A stretch of DNA of 64,000 bases, from the NCBI GenBank assembly GCA_946478845.1, contig CAMLDI010000007.1, positions 1-64,000 of the forward strand. Direction: 5' to 3'. How positions within the stretch are numbered: position 1 is the first letter of the stretch; each line of letters starts with the position of its first letter. A program made the translations under genes and the position numbers. This DNA comes from an uncultured Paenibacillaceae bacterium. GTDB lineage: Bacteria; Bacillota; Bacilli; Aneurinibacillales; Aneurinibacillaceae. Below are positions 1 through 8,119 of this stretch, piece by piece. The notes below the pieces were generated by a model. That model made no database searches. It saw nothing but the letters and a program-made list of their open reading frames with translations, and was not told the origin of the DNA.

Positions 1-139
1 GCAACCAGGCCAAAGCCAAACCCCTGAATAATGCGCATCAAAATGAGGAGAGTGAGGCTGTGGGCGAGGGAACAGCCTAATAGGCAATGACACCTGTGAA
101 AAAAGCTACCCATAATATTCCCCAGGATGATTTAGCCAT
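1..139 (-). pseudogene. Remnant of an MFS transporter N-terminus
   Basis: Read on the minus strand, an ATG at 139 behind a GGAGG site opens MAKSSWGILWVAFFTGVIAY and then stops. In another frame, from about position 80 to the window edge, the reading is LGCSLAHSLTLLILMRIIQG followed by FGFGLV. The second piece is typical of the TM3-TM4 region of major facilitator transporters. In an intact MFS protein about 60 to 70 residues would lie between these pieces, so an internal deletion plus a frame change is inferred. The gene runs off the left edge, so whether the rest is intact is unknown. Confidence 0.55.
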
Positions 140-230
140 GTTCACACCTCCATATATCTAAATATTCGGAATATTATATATGCACAGTGTTTATTATAGA
201 TTGAATAATAAGGAAAAGGAAGAAGCCATT

Positions 231-259
231 AAAAAAGCCGATACCTACGGGGTATCAGC
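231..259 (-). terminator. Rho-independent terminator after dedA-like gene
   Basis: On the minus strand GCTGATACC and GGTATCGGC form a 9-bp stem (one G-T pair) around a 5-base loop, followed by six T. It lies 20 bases past the stop codon of the DedA-family gene. Confidence 0.85.
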
Positions 260-278
260 CATTGAAAATATTCTTCGA

Positions 279-890
279 TTATCTTGCTTTCGCTTTCTCG
301 CTACGGTAAAGAATGAGGCGGGTCGTAAAGGCAATTAACCCTACCAGAATAAACAGGCCAATGGCATATAACATAAAATCATCGATATATTGTACCGCCT
401 TAATCCAACTCTTCCCTAAAAGTTGTCCAAGAGAGATAAAGAGAATGCTCCAAACCAACCCGCCGGTATAGGCATATAAAACGAATTTTCGGAAAGAGAT
501 ATGGGAGATGGCAGCGATGATTGCAGTAATTTGCCTGACTCCTGGAATGAAATAACCGAAGAATATCATCAGTACTCCCCAGCGTTGAAACATGCGTCGG
601 GTAAATTCTATCCGTTCTTCTGTAATATACATGATGGGTCCGAATTTCTTTAAGAAAGGGAGTCCCAGTTTTAAACCGATAAAATAACTAATGGTAATGC
701 CTGTAATTGAGCCGACAAATGAACTTCCCAGAGCCATAACATAGGTCAGGCGACCCTGGCTTACACTGTATCCGATAAAGGTTAACAAAAGTTCATCGGG
801 AATGGGGAGGCCAATAATTCCTCCAGCCAGAGCCAGTATGATACCTATGTATCCATATTGTCCGATAAAAGAATCTAGATTGTGATCCAT
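279..890 (-). CDS. DedA/VTT-family membrane protein
   Basis: A 203-residue polytopic inner-membrane protein of the DedA (SNARE-associated/VTT) family. The family signature is visible: an N-terminal hydrophobic stretch with GGIIGLPIPDE, a central FGYFIPGVRQ motif with the conserved Pro-Gly and Arg, and a C-terminal hydrophobic helix. DedA proteins are linked to proton-motive-force maintenance and lipid-carrier or phospholipid scrambling. The exact substrate here cannot be told. A paralogue of about the same length lies at 39628-40215 with the same motifs. It is monocistronic, with a terminator directly downstream. Start is the ATG at 890. Confidence 0.9.
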   Translation of the reverse strand: MDHNLDSFIGQYGYIGIILALAGGIIGLPIPDELLLTFIGYSVSQGRLTYVMALGSSFVGSITGITISYFIGLKLGLPFLKKFGPIMYITEERIEFTRRMFQRWGVLMIFFGYFIPGVRQITAIIAAISHISFRKFVLYAYTGGLVWSILFISLGQLLGKSWIKAVQYIDDFMLYAIGLFILVGLIAFTTRLILYRSEKAKAR

Positions 891-1112
891 TTATGTCCTC
901 ACTCTTGAATTATTGTGAATACAGTACCCCTTCTAAAAAACCATAGCCGACTTTTTCTTTTCTTAGTATTTGTTATTTTTACCATAGATAACCGTAAAAA
1001 GTTTGATATTTTCTATTATAGGGTAAGGTTGCTACACATTAGACATTGGGGAAAACAGGCAATAAGGAATATAATAAAGGAAATAGGAGTGTTGAAAAAG
1101 GGAGGGGCGACC

Positions 1113-2042
1113 ATGTTACAAATTGCCGATTTGCGCAAAAGTTTTGGCAATCGAGTGGCCGTAAAAGGGGTTTCTTTTCATGTGAACCGTGGAGAATTAT
1201 TTGGATTGTTAGGCCCTAATGGTGCAGGGAAATCCACGGTTATTTCTATGATATGCGGTTTGTTGCAACCTGATGAGGGAGATGTGCTGGTGGATGGCAT
1301 CTCTGTGCTGCAACAACCGGTGAAAGTAAAAGAAAAGATTGGCATTGTTCCCCAGGATATTGCCTTATATGGTGACATGTCTGCCCTGGATAATCTGCTT
1401 TTTTGGGGGCAAATGTATGGTTTAAGTCGAAAAGAAGCAAGAAAGAAAGCAGAAGAAGTGCTGGAAGTGGTAGGCTTATCTGACCGGAAAAAGGACAAGC
1501 TTTCAGGTTTTTCAGGAGGGATGAAGCGGCGCATTAATATAGGGGCAGCCCTTATGCATGAACCTGAATTGTTGATTATGGACGAGCCTACTGTAGGAAT
1601 TGACCCCCAATCAAGAAATCATATTTTAGAAATGGTGAAGTCCTTAAATGGAAAAGGAATGACTGTGATTTATACCAGCCATTACATGGAGGAAGTAGAG
1701 TACCTTTGCTCCCGCATTGCCATTATGGATGAAGGGGACATTATTGCATTAGGCACAAAAGAGGAACTGGTTTCCCGCCTCATTGGTGTGTCTTCCATGG
1801 AGTTAAACGTAGATAGGGTAACCAACAACCTGGTTTCAGAGTTAGAAAACATTCAAGGGGTAACCAGAGTGGCACAGGAAGATGAAACTATTACCATTTT
1901 TAGCGATAATCCCAAAGAGATTTTAGGGGATGTGGTGTTGGCTGCAAAAGGAAAAGGGGTGGCTGTGGTTTCTTTGGAAGTAAAGGAACCTAATTTGGAG
2001 ACCCTGTTCTTAACCATTACAGGCCGGAAACTGCGGGATTAG
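1113..2042 (+). CDS. ABC-2 type exporter ATP-binding protein
   Basis: A 309-residue ATPase of an ABC-2 export system. Walker A is GPNGAGKST near residue 40, the signature is FSGGMKRR, and Walker B is LLIMDEPTVGIDP. About 80 residues follow the ATPase core, as in drug or natamycin/daunorubicin-type exporters. The frame is open far upstream, but the ATG at 1113 follows GGGAGGGG at a suitable distance and gives the usual N-terminus (MLQIADLRKSFG). It is the first gene of an operon with two ABC-2 permeases, a thioredoxin-like protein and a GlcD-type oxidase, all closely spaced on this strand. The exported substrate is not evident. Confidence 0.92.
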   Translation: MLQIADLRKSFGNRVAVKGVSFHVNRGELFGLLGPNGAGKSTVISMICGLLQPDEGDVLVDGISVLQQPVKVKEKIGIVPQDIALYGDMSALDNLLFWGQMYGLSRKEARKKAEEVLEVVGLSDRKKDKLSGFSGGMKRRINIGAALMHEPELLIMDEPTVGIDPQSRNHILEMVKSLNGKGMTVIYTSHYMEEVEYLCSRIAIMDEGDIIALGTKEELVSRLIGVSSMELNVDRVTNNLVSELENIQGVTRVAQEDETITIFSDNPKEILGDVVLAAKGKGVAVVSLEVKEPNLETLFLTITGRKLRD

Positions 2043-2054
2043 GAGGGATGAGAT

Positions 2055-3257
2055 ATGAAAATGTGGCTCATTGCCTGGAAGGATATTCGCCATTATCTTT
2101 CTGATAAGAAAACCCTTCTTTTAATGTTACTCATGCCTGTAATTCTCACCGCCATTTTAGGGTCTGCTTTAAAAGGTATCATGAATGGGGAAGCCCAGAG
2201 TTTTCCTGAAACTACAGTAGCCCTTAGCAATGAAGATATAGGGCCCTTGGGAAAAATGCTGGTGGACGATGTATTGCAAAGCCAGTCATTCAAGGAAAAA
2301 ATACATATAAAAAAAGCCGCCTCTCATCAGGAAGCAGAGAATTGGGTCAAAGAGAAAGAGGCAGATGTAGCTGTCCTCATTCCTGCCGGGTATAGCCAAA
2401 AGGTGGAAGAAGGAAAAACAGGGCAAATTTCCATTGTCACTGATGAAACCAAATCCACCCGGGGGATGATTGTGGAATCCATTGTCATATCCTTTGCTAC
2501 CAGAGCAGATGCGGTTTCCCGTACCATGCACATGGTTTTAACGGATTTAGGGACAACTCAACCTATGGAAATGCAAACCATTGCACCGGAGGTCATGAAG
2601 GATATAGAGAGGATTGCCAGTAATCCGCCCACAGAAGTGACAGGTGGCGCCGTTGGTAAAAAAGCGGTAACAGCCATGCAATATTATGCTGCAGCCATGT
2701 TAGCCATGTTTTTGCTTTTTAATATGATTCAAGGGGCAAAATCCATTTTGCATGAACAAAGCCAGGATACCCTGCCTCGATTACTATCCACACCCACATC
2801 TAAATTGTCCATTATTCTGGGCAAATTTTTGGGGGTGCTGGCCTTCTCTTTGACACAGCTTATTCTCTTTATTTTTGCCACCCATTTTATGTTTGGCGTG
2901 GATTGGGGGAATCAACCCCTGCAGGTGGCTGCTTTAGGAATAGTGTATGGGTTTACTGTATCAGGAATGGCTATTTTCCTTGCTTCTTTATCCCGCCGGG
3001 AACAAGAAGTGGACACCATTGGTTCCATGGGGATTCAGGTTCTCGCCATTCTGGGAGGATCCATGGTGCCATTGGCCATTTTCCCTGATGCCATGCTTTA
3101 TATCTCTAAACTAACGCCCAATTACTGGGCTTTAAATCCTCTTCTGGAAATTATGGCAGGAGCAGAATGGCAGGCCTTGTTCTTGCCCATTCTCATTCTA
3201 TTTGCTTTCGGAGCCATTTTCTTAGTGCTGGGGACCTGGCGCCTGCGGGCAAGGTAG
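2055..3257 (+). CDS. ABC-2 type permease (first of two)
   Basis: A 400-residue permease with the ABC-2/YhgE-like layout: one N-terminal transmembrane helix (LLMLLMPVILTAILG), an extracellular domain of about 170 residues, then about five C-terminal membrane segments. It starts 12 bases after the ATPase gene behind AGGAGGGATGAG. A second permease of the same design follows directly, so the exporter is probably a heterodimer of the two permeases with one ATPase gene. Substrate unknown. Confidence 0.9.
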   Translation: MKMWLIAWKDIRHYLSDKKTLLLMLLMPVILTAILGSALKGIMNGEAQSFPETTVALSNEDIGPLGKMLVDDVLQSQSFKEKIHIKKAASHQEAENWVKEKEADVAVLIPAGYSQKVEEGKTGQISIVTDETKSTRGMIVESIVISFATRADAVSRTMHMVLTDLGTTQPMEMQTIAPEVMKDIERIASNPPTEVTGGAVGKKAVTAMQYYAAAMLAMFLLFNMIQGAKSILHEQSQDTLPRLLSTPTSKLSIILGKFLGVLAFSLTQLILFIFATHFMFGVDWGNQPLQVAALGIVYGFTVSGMAIFLASLSRREQEVDTIGSMGIQVLAILGGSMVPLAIFPDAMLYISKLTPNYWALNPLLEIMAGAEWQALFLPILILFAFGAIFLVLGTWRLRAR

Positions 3258-3274
3258 AGAAAGGGGAGAAAAAA

Positions 3275-4435
3275 ATGAGACAAATGCTGGCGATTTGTTT
3301 TTTTGAATTGAAACGGTTATTAAAAAGGCCTCGTTCCTATTTGATTATGTTTGTTACGCCCCTTGTGTTTACTTTTTTCTTCGGGGGATTGCTTGGCGGA
3401 GAAGGGACCCGTGGGGTGCCCATTGCCCTGGTGGATTTGGACCAGTTCACGGTGTCAAAAAGCCTGATTGAACAATGGAAAAAAGAAAAAATGATGTCCC
3501 TGCAAGTGACGGATTTAGAACAGGCAAAGGAGTTAAGGGAAAACAAAAAAGTCTCCGGGACCATTATCCTTCCGAAAAACCTGCAAGCCCGGCTCCTGGC
3601 AGGGGAAAAAGCTAACCTGGAATTTACCCATAGCCCTGACCTAGCAGTGGCTACAGCCATTCAACAACTCTTGAATAATGGGTTGGCTACAGCAGCTATT
3701 CAAGTGAAGGGCGCACAGGATTGGAGCAATTATAGCAAGGGCAATCTTACCTGGGAGGAAGGGTACACCAAGTTGGCAAAAGAAGTGCCCTCACAGGAGG
3801 AAGTTGTGAAGAAAGATTCCATTGCAACCTCTACTGTAAAAAGCCTGAATCAGGTGTCCCAGAGTGCCGCCGGGTTTTCTATTATGTTCATTATGATTCA
3901 ATTAATGATGGTGACCAGCGTGTTTTTAGATGCCCGCAAAAATGGAGTGTGGGGGAGAATCTTGAGTACCCCTTCCTCACGGGTAAGCATTGTAGGAGGA
4001 TATCTTCTCTCTTTCTTTGTCATGGGCTGGTTTCAATTTGGGGTATTAATGGGGTTAACCAATCTGTTCTTTGGGGTCGTTTGGGGGGATGTAGGGGCAC
4101 TAATCATTCTCGTCTCTGCTTTTCTTCTAAGCACCGTTGGCCTGGGCCTGGCCATTGCGGGATTTGTACGTACCTCAGAACAACAGGCAGCCATCGGGAA
4201 TTTAGTGATTGTTTCCACTTCTATGTTAGGAGGGGTCTTCTGGCCTTTAGAAGTGGTTCCTGCTTTCATGCAGAAAATCGCTCAGTTTGTTCCCCAAACC
4301 TGGGCAATGAAAGGATTCACAGAACTGATGGCCCGGGGAGGAGGAGTAGGGGATATTCTTGGTTCAGTGGCTATCCTTATGGGATTTGCTGTTGTGTTTT
4401 TAGCCATGGGAATTACCCGCATCCGTTATGAATAA
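3275..4435 (+). CDS. ABC-2 type permease (second of two)
   Basis: A 386-residue partner permease with one N-terminal transmembrane helix (SYLIMFVTPLVFTFFFGGLL), a soluble extracellular domain of about 160 residues and five to six C-terminal helices. The ATG at 3275 follows AAGGGGAGAA. The longer open frame upstream overlaps the previous gene and has no ribosome site. Its last 8 bases overlap the thioredoxin-like gene, which suggests translational coupling. Confidence 0.9.
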   Translation: MRQMLAICFFELKRLLKRPRSYLIMFVTPLVFTFFFGGLLGGEGTRGVPIALVDLDQFTVSKSLIEQWKKEKMMSLQVTDLEQAKELRENKKVSGTIILPKNLQARLLAGEKANLEFTHSPDLAVATAIQQLLNNGLATAAIQVKGAQDWSNYSKGNLTWEEGYTKLAKEVPSQEEVVKKDSIATSTVKSLNQVSQSAAGFSIMFIMIQLMMVTSVFLDARKNGVWGRILSTPSSRVSIVGGYLLSFFVMGWFQFGVLMGLTNLFFGVVWGDVGALIILVSAFLLSTVGLGLAIAGFVRTSEQQAAIGNLVIVSTSMLGGVFWPLEVVPAFMQKIAQFVPQTWAMKGFTELMARGGGVGDILGSVAILMGFAVVFLAMGITRIRYE

Positions 4436-4769
4436 AGAAATCGAACATTCAATAGAGGAGAGGAACAAAGGAGAAATTCAATCTGCCCTTGGGGCAAAAG
4501 AAACCTTTGCCCTTTATCTGTATACCCCTTTGTGTGGCACCTGCAAGGTAGGGGAGAAAATGCTTCAGGTGGTGTATGCCATGAATCCTTCCCTCCCTTT
4601 AGTGAAAAGTGATTTAAACTTTTTGCCTGAATTGGCCCAGGAGTGGGAAGTGATGAGTGTTCCTTGCCTGGCGATCATTAAGGAAGGCAAGCTGGAAAAC
4701 AAAGTGTATGCCTTAGGTTCGGTGGTGGATCTAGCAAATCGATTAAAAGGATTGGAAGAGGGGAAATGA
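4428..4769 (+). CDS. Thioredoxin-like protein
   Basis: A 113-residue cytoplasmic thioredoxin-fold protein. The active-site motif is CGTC within LYTPLCGTCKVGEKML (residues about 30 to 45), and a conserved VPCLAII segment carries the cis-Pro. Resembles the YtpP/YbdE-type thioredoxins of Bacillales. It starts inside the end of the permease gene without a strong ribosome site of its own, so coupled translation is likely. Its redox partner is unknown. The next gene, a flavoprotein oxidase, starts two bases after its stop. Confidence 0.85.
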   Translation: MNKEIEHSIEERNKGEIQSALGAKETFALYLYTPLCGTCKVGEKMLQVVYAMNPSLPLVKSDLNFLPELAQEWEVMSVPCLAIIKEGKLENKVYALGSVVDLANRLKGLEEGK

Positions 4770-4770
4770 A

Positions 4771-6135
4771 TTGGCGTTACTTGATGACTTGAAAAAAATC
4801 ATTCCAGCAGAACGAGTGAGCAGTAATGAAACGGTACTCTTTCAACATAGCAAAGATGAATCCTATCACATTGCCCATGATCCTGATGTGGTTGTATTTG
4901 TGGAAACAACAGAGGAGATTAGCCAGATTTTAAAATACGCCAATGAACAGGGGGTTCCTGTTGTTCCTTTTGGTGTAGGGTCCGGGTTAGAAGGGGCGGC
5001 CATTCCAGTGCAGGGCGGGATTGCCCTAGATTTTACCCATATGAATAAGGTCCTTGAAGTACGCCCGGATGATTTTCTGGTACGTGTGCAACCGGGAGTA
5101 ACAAGAGATCAATTAAATAAAGAATTGAAACGGTATGGATTGTTTTTCTCTATTGATCCTGGCGCCGATGCCTCCATTGGGGGTATGTGTGCCACCAATG
5201 CCAGCGGAACCATGGCTGTCCGTTATGGCGTAATGAAAAATCAGGTCAAGGGGCTAGAAGTGGTTTCGGCTAATGGGGAGATTATTCGCACCGGGGGTTT
5301 GTCTGCCAAATCTTCATCAGGATATAACCTGACGGATTTGTTTGTGGGTTCTGAAGGCACCCTGGGGGTTTTTACGGAAATCATTCTTCGTGTCTATGGG
5401 ATTCCCGAGGCAACCATGGCCGTTCGGGCTAGTTTCCCAGGGGTAGAGCAGGCAGTAGATACAGCTTTGGCTATTATGGGTGCCGGGATTCCTGTGGCCC
5501 GCATTGAACTGGTGGATGCTAATGGTATTACCCATGTGAATCGATACAAAGGAGTAGAGTATCCTGCAGCGCCTACCCTTTTCTTAGAGTTCCATGGCAA
5601 TGAGGCAGGCCTGGCTCAGGATGTGGAATTCGCCCAGTCTCTCGCGGCAGAACATGAATGTGTGGAATTTCTTTTTGAAACGGATTCCAAAGCAAGGGCC
5701 ATTCTCTGGGAAGCCAGGCACCACTTTGCCTATTCCTTTATCCATACCTATCAGGGAAGAAAAAAACTGTCTACAGATGTGGTCGTTCCTCTTTCCGAAT
5801 TGCCAGGGGCCATTCGCTTTGCCCATCAACTGTTAGAAGAATCCGGGTTGATTGGAGCGGTGGCAGGGCACGTGGGAGATGGAAACTTCCATACTTTAAT
5901 GATGTTTAATCCGGAAGACCCCAATGAAGTGGAAAAAGTGAATCGCAACAATGAGACAATCGTGGAATTTGCCTTATCCAAAGGGGGAACCAGCACCGGG
6001 GAACATGGGGTTGGCCTGGGCAAAATGAAGTATCAACGCAGGGAACATGGCCAGGCCTACGAGGTGATGGCTGCCATCAAGAAACAATTAGATCCTAAAG
6101 GGATTTTGAACCCAGGGAAACTATTTATGGAATAA
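4771..6135 (+). CDS. glcD: FAD-linked oxidase, GlcD/D-lactate dehydrogenase family
   Basis: A 454-residue flavoprotein of the glycolate oxidase GlcD / D-2-hydroxyacid dehydrogenase type. The N-terminal FAD-binding domain shows PVVPFGVGSGLEGA and the pyrophosphate-binding SIGGMCATNASG. The C-terminal FAD-oxidase domain shows HVGDGNFH and GEHGVGLGK, which hold the metal/substrate histidines. Start is TTG at 4771, two bases after the previous stop, with GGAAGAGGGGAAA as ribosome site. It oxidises a 2-hydroxyacid such as glycolate or D-lactate. No GlcE or GlcF partner is next to it, so the exact substrate and electron acceptor are open. Confidence 0.88.
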   Translation: MALLDDLKKIIPAERVSSNETVLFQHSKDESYHIAHDPDVVVFVETTEEISQILKYANEQGVPVVPFGVGSGLEGAAIPVQGGIALDFTHMNKVLEVRPDDFLVRVQPGVTRDQLNKELKRYGLFFSIDPGADASIGGMCATNASGTMAVRYGVMKNQVKGLEVVSANGEIIRTGGLSAKSSSGYNLTDLFVGSEGTLGVFTEIILRVYGIPEATMAVRASFPGVEQAVDTALAIMGAGIPVARIELVDANGITHVNRYKGVEYPAAPTLFLEFHGNEAGLAQDVEFAQSLAAEHECVEFLFETDSKARAILWEARHHFAYSFIHTYQGRKKLSTDVVVPLSELPGAIRFAHQLLEESGLIGAVAGHVGDGNFHTLMMFNPEDPNEVEKVNRNNETIVEFALSKGGTSTGEHGVGLGKMKYQRREHGQAYEVMAAIKKQLDPKGILNPGKLFME

Positions 6136-6142
6136 GCAACAG

Positions 6143-6184
6143 GCGATTGCTGGCCAGGTAAATGGCTGGCGGTCGCTTTTTTTT
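6143..6184 (+). terminator. Terminator of the exporter-glcD operon
   Basis: A 14-bp stem (GCGATTGCTGGCCA with TGGCTGGCGGTCGC, including G-T pairs) around a 6-base loop is followed by eight T. It begins 8 bases after the glcD stop. Confidence 0.88.
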
Positions 6185-6268
6185 GTGCGTGTATCACGAA
6201 TGTAAATTCTTACATATTTTATCTAGATATTAATCTATGGAGTTTTACATGAAAGGAAGAAAAAAGAG

Positions 6269-6904
6269 GTGACAAATCATCCCCAATGGTTATCACCCCC
6301 ACAGGGGTGCCCATCCATTTTTCCGCAAAATGCCACAGGTACAATTACTGCCACGACAGGAACCATTTTTCGGAACCCTGGTACGGAATTGGTGGTTGCC
6401 TCCATTTTAAATCAAGATCCGGATCGCCCCCACACCGTAACCGTATCTGTTTTGGATTGGCAAAACACATGCAACCCTACAGAATATAGAAAGTTTGCCT
6501 ACTTCTGCGGCAACCTTCTGAATCCTCCTGAAAACGGAAATGGAATGGGCATGATGGGGGACATTACCATTCAAAATGGCCTGGGGCCTTTTGATGCTCC
6601 TCTCGGTTTTTTGCCAATTCTCATCCCCTTTACTTTTACCCTTCCTCCTCTCAGCCAGCTCATCATACATGCCTATCCAACGGATCCAGTCCTTCCACCC
6701 AGCCCTTTATACGAAGTAGCAGCGGTTCATCCAACCGATCCTGTATTTCCATCAGACCCTGTATTTCCAACTGATCCTGTATTACCAACTGACCCTGTCC
6801 GACCAATTATTATAAATACCTGGGGTATTGATGTATTTGGAGCTATTCAAGAGGGGAATACGGTTTTGCATAATGATTTGTTACGAAAGGTTTCTCTTCT
6901 TTAG
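6269..6904 (+). CDS. Unknown PTDPV-repeat protein, copy 1
   Basis: A 211-residue protein I do not recognise. The N-terminal 110 residues form a domain shared with the next gene: GC(S/P)SIFPQN, then TGT(I/V)FRNPGTE, SILNQDP, SVLDWQNTC and KFAY(F/L)CG, with conserved cysteines. The C-terminal part is Pro-rich with a tandem PTDPV-type repeat (consecutive P(S/T)DPVFP or PTDPVLP units), then a final 35-residue conserved block (NTWGIDVFGAIQEGNTVLHN). There is no signal peptide or membrane helix. The start is GTG at 6269, since no in-frame ATG precedes the conserved domain. The predicted beta-rich, repeat-bearing form would suit a spore-surface or cell-surface protein, but that is inference only. 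Confidence 0.75.
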   Translation: MTNHPQWLSPPQGCPSIFPQNATGTITATTGTIFRNPGTELVVASILNQDPDRPHTVTVSVLDWQNTCNPTEYRKFAYFCGNLLNPPENGNGMGMMGDITIQNGLGPFDAPLGFLPILIPFTFTLPPLSQLIIHAYPTDPVLPPSPLYEVAAVHPTDPVFPSDPVFPTDPVLPTDPVRPIIINTWGIDVFGAIQEGNTVLHNDLLRKVSLL

Positions 6905-6918
6905 GAGGTTATAGAAAA

Positions 6919-7548
6919 TTGAATGCAAATCACTTACAAGGCTTTATTGCAACTCAGGGGTGTTCATCCATATTCCCGCAAAATACCGCAGGGAGGATCA
7001 CCCTAACCACAGGGACTGTATTCCGGAACCCGGGTACGGAAACCATTGTCCTTTCGATTCTTAACCAGGATCCAAACCGTTCCCGTACAGTGACAACCTC
7101 TGTTTTAGACTGGCAAAATACATGCAGCCCAACAGAATTTAATAAATTTGCCTACTTATGTGGAGAAATACTGAATTCCAGCCTGGGTCCACCCCCAGAT
7201 ATTCCCCATCCTCCCTTTAGTCCTCCTCCGGGATTCTTTCCTTTTGAAACTCCTTTTACCATCGACATTCCACCACTTAATCAATTGATCATTCATGCCA
7301 TTCCAACGGATCCAATCCTTCCACCCAGCCCGTTATACGAAGTAAAAGTAGCTTATCCAGTTGATCCGATCATACCAGGTACTCCTTTCCATCCAGTTGA
7401 TCCTATCACTCCAGGGGATCCTATAACTCCAGGTGACCCCGTCCTGCCAATCCTGGTAAATTCATGGGGCGTCAATTTTGATGGAATCATTCAAGAAGGA
7501 AATACCATACTGAATCGGCATTTTATCCGTGGGGTTTCGATTTTTTAA
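6919..7548 (+). CDS. Unknown PTDPV-repeat protein, copy 2
   Basis: A 209-residue paralogue of the preceding gene, made by tandem duplication. It keeps the same domain order: CSSIFPQN, TGTVFRNPGTE, SILNQDP, SVLDWQNTC, FAYLCG, PLNQLIIHA, PTDP, LPPSPLYEV, a short degenerate repeat tract (HPVDPITPGDPITPGDPVLP) and the closing NSWGVNFDGIIQEGNT block. The repeat tract has diverged most. Start is TTG at 6919 with AGGAGGT 8 bases upstream; the ATG at 6922 is out of frame. It lies 14 bases after copy 1, so they are co-transcribed. Function unknown. Confidence 0.75.
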   Translation: MNANHLQGFIATQGCSSIFPQNTAGRITLTTGTVFRNPGTETIVLSILNQDPNRSRTVTTSVLDWQNTCSPTEFNKFAYLCGEILNSSLGPPPDIPHPPFSPPPGFFPFETPFTIDIPPLNQLIIHAIPTDPILPPSPLYEVKVAYPVDPIIPGTPFHPVDPITPGDPITPGDPVLPILVNSWGVNFDGIIQEGNTILNRHFIRGVSIF

Positions 7549-7783
7549 GTTAGTTATGATTTACACAGGCGATTTTTAAGAAATAATGTTTTTATTATTT
7601 TTCTAGTATTAATAGTATAGACATTATATGGTAAGTATTGTATGATTTCTAAGGAGTGAATTAATGAACTTTTTATGAACAATTAAATTTTGTAGAAATG
7701 AGAAAAAACAAGTAAAAACCGAATTAATATATTAGAAAATTTAGTATATTCAAGCTATTATAATAAATGGAGGTCAATGGACA

Positions 7784-8080
7784 GTGGAGTACCTAGTAGC
7801 AGGCGTTTCTTCGGCAGTTTTTTTTGTGATGAGTTTTTTAGTATGGAAAAAGAAGAAATTGATTTTTGTGATAGGGCATCAAGAAGGAGCCATTGAAGAC
7901 AAAGAGAAACTGGCAAAATTCATGGGACTATTTTTGCTTTCCATTGGGGGATTTACTTTACTTTCTCCATTCTATCCACAACAATTTTTTGGGTACTTCG
8001 TGTTAGGATTAACCATTTACAGTGTATTGTTTATCGTGTTGTTAAATGTAAAAGGTACGAGAAATCAAGAAAGTTTGTAA
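7784..8080 (+). CDS. DUF3784-like small membrane protein
   Basis: A 98-residue protein with an N-terminal helix, a soluble GHQEGAIEDKEKLAKFMG segment and two further helices, matching the layout of DUF3784 proteins, whose function is unknown. Start is GTG at 7784 with GGAGGT 9 bases upstream. The 235 bases before it are AT-rich and show no gene. It ends just before a convergent terminator. Confidence 0.75.
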   Translation: MEYLVAGVSSAVFFVMSFLVWKKKKLIFVIGHQEGAIEDKEKLAKFMGLFLLSIGGFTLLSPFYPQQFFGYFVLGLTIYSVLFIVLLNVKGTRNQESL

Positions 8081-8087
8081 TAAAGAA

Positions 8088-8119
8088 AAGAAGAACAGCC
8101 TACTGGGGCTGTTCTTCTT
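8088..8119. terminator. Bidirectional terminator
   Basis: A perfect 13-bp inverted repeat, AAGAAGAACAGCC with GGCTGTTCTTCTT, around a 6-base loop lies between two convergent genes. The stop codon of the MFS gene on the minus strand sits inside the hairpin. Confidence 0.8.

Noticed and set aside
915..1112. Open frame extending the ABC ATPase upstream to 915
   Set aside because: No ribosome site; the family N-terminus and GGGAGGGG both point to ATG 1113.
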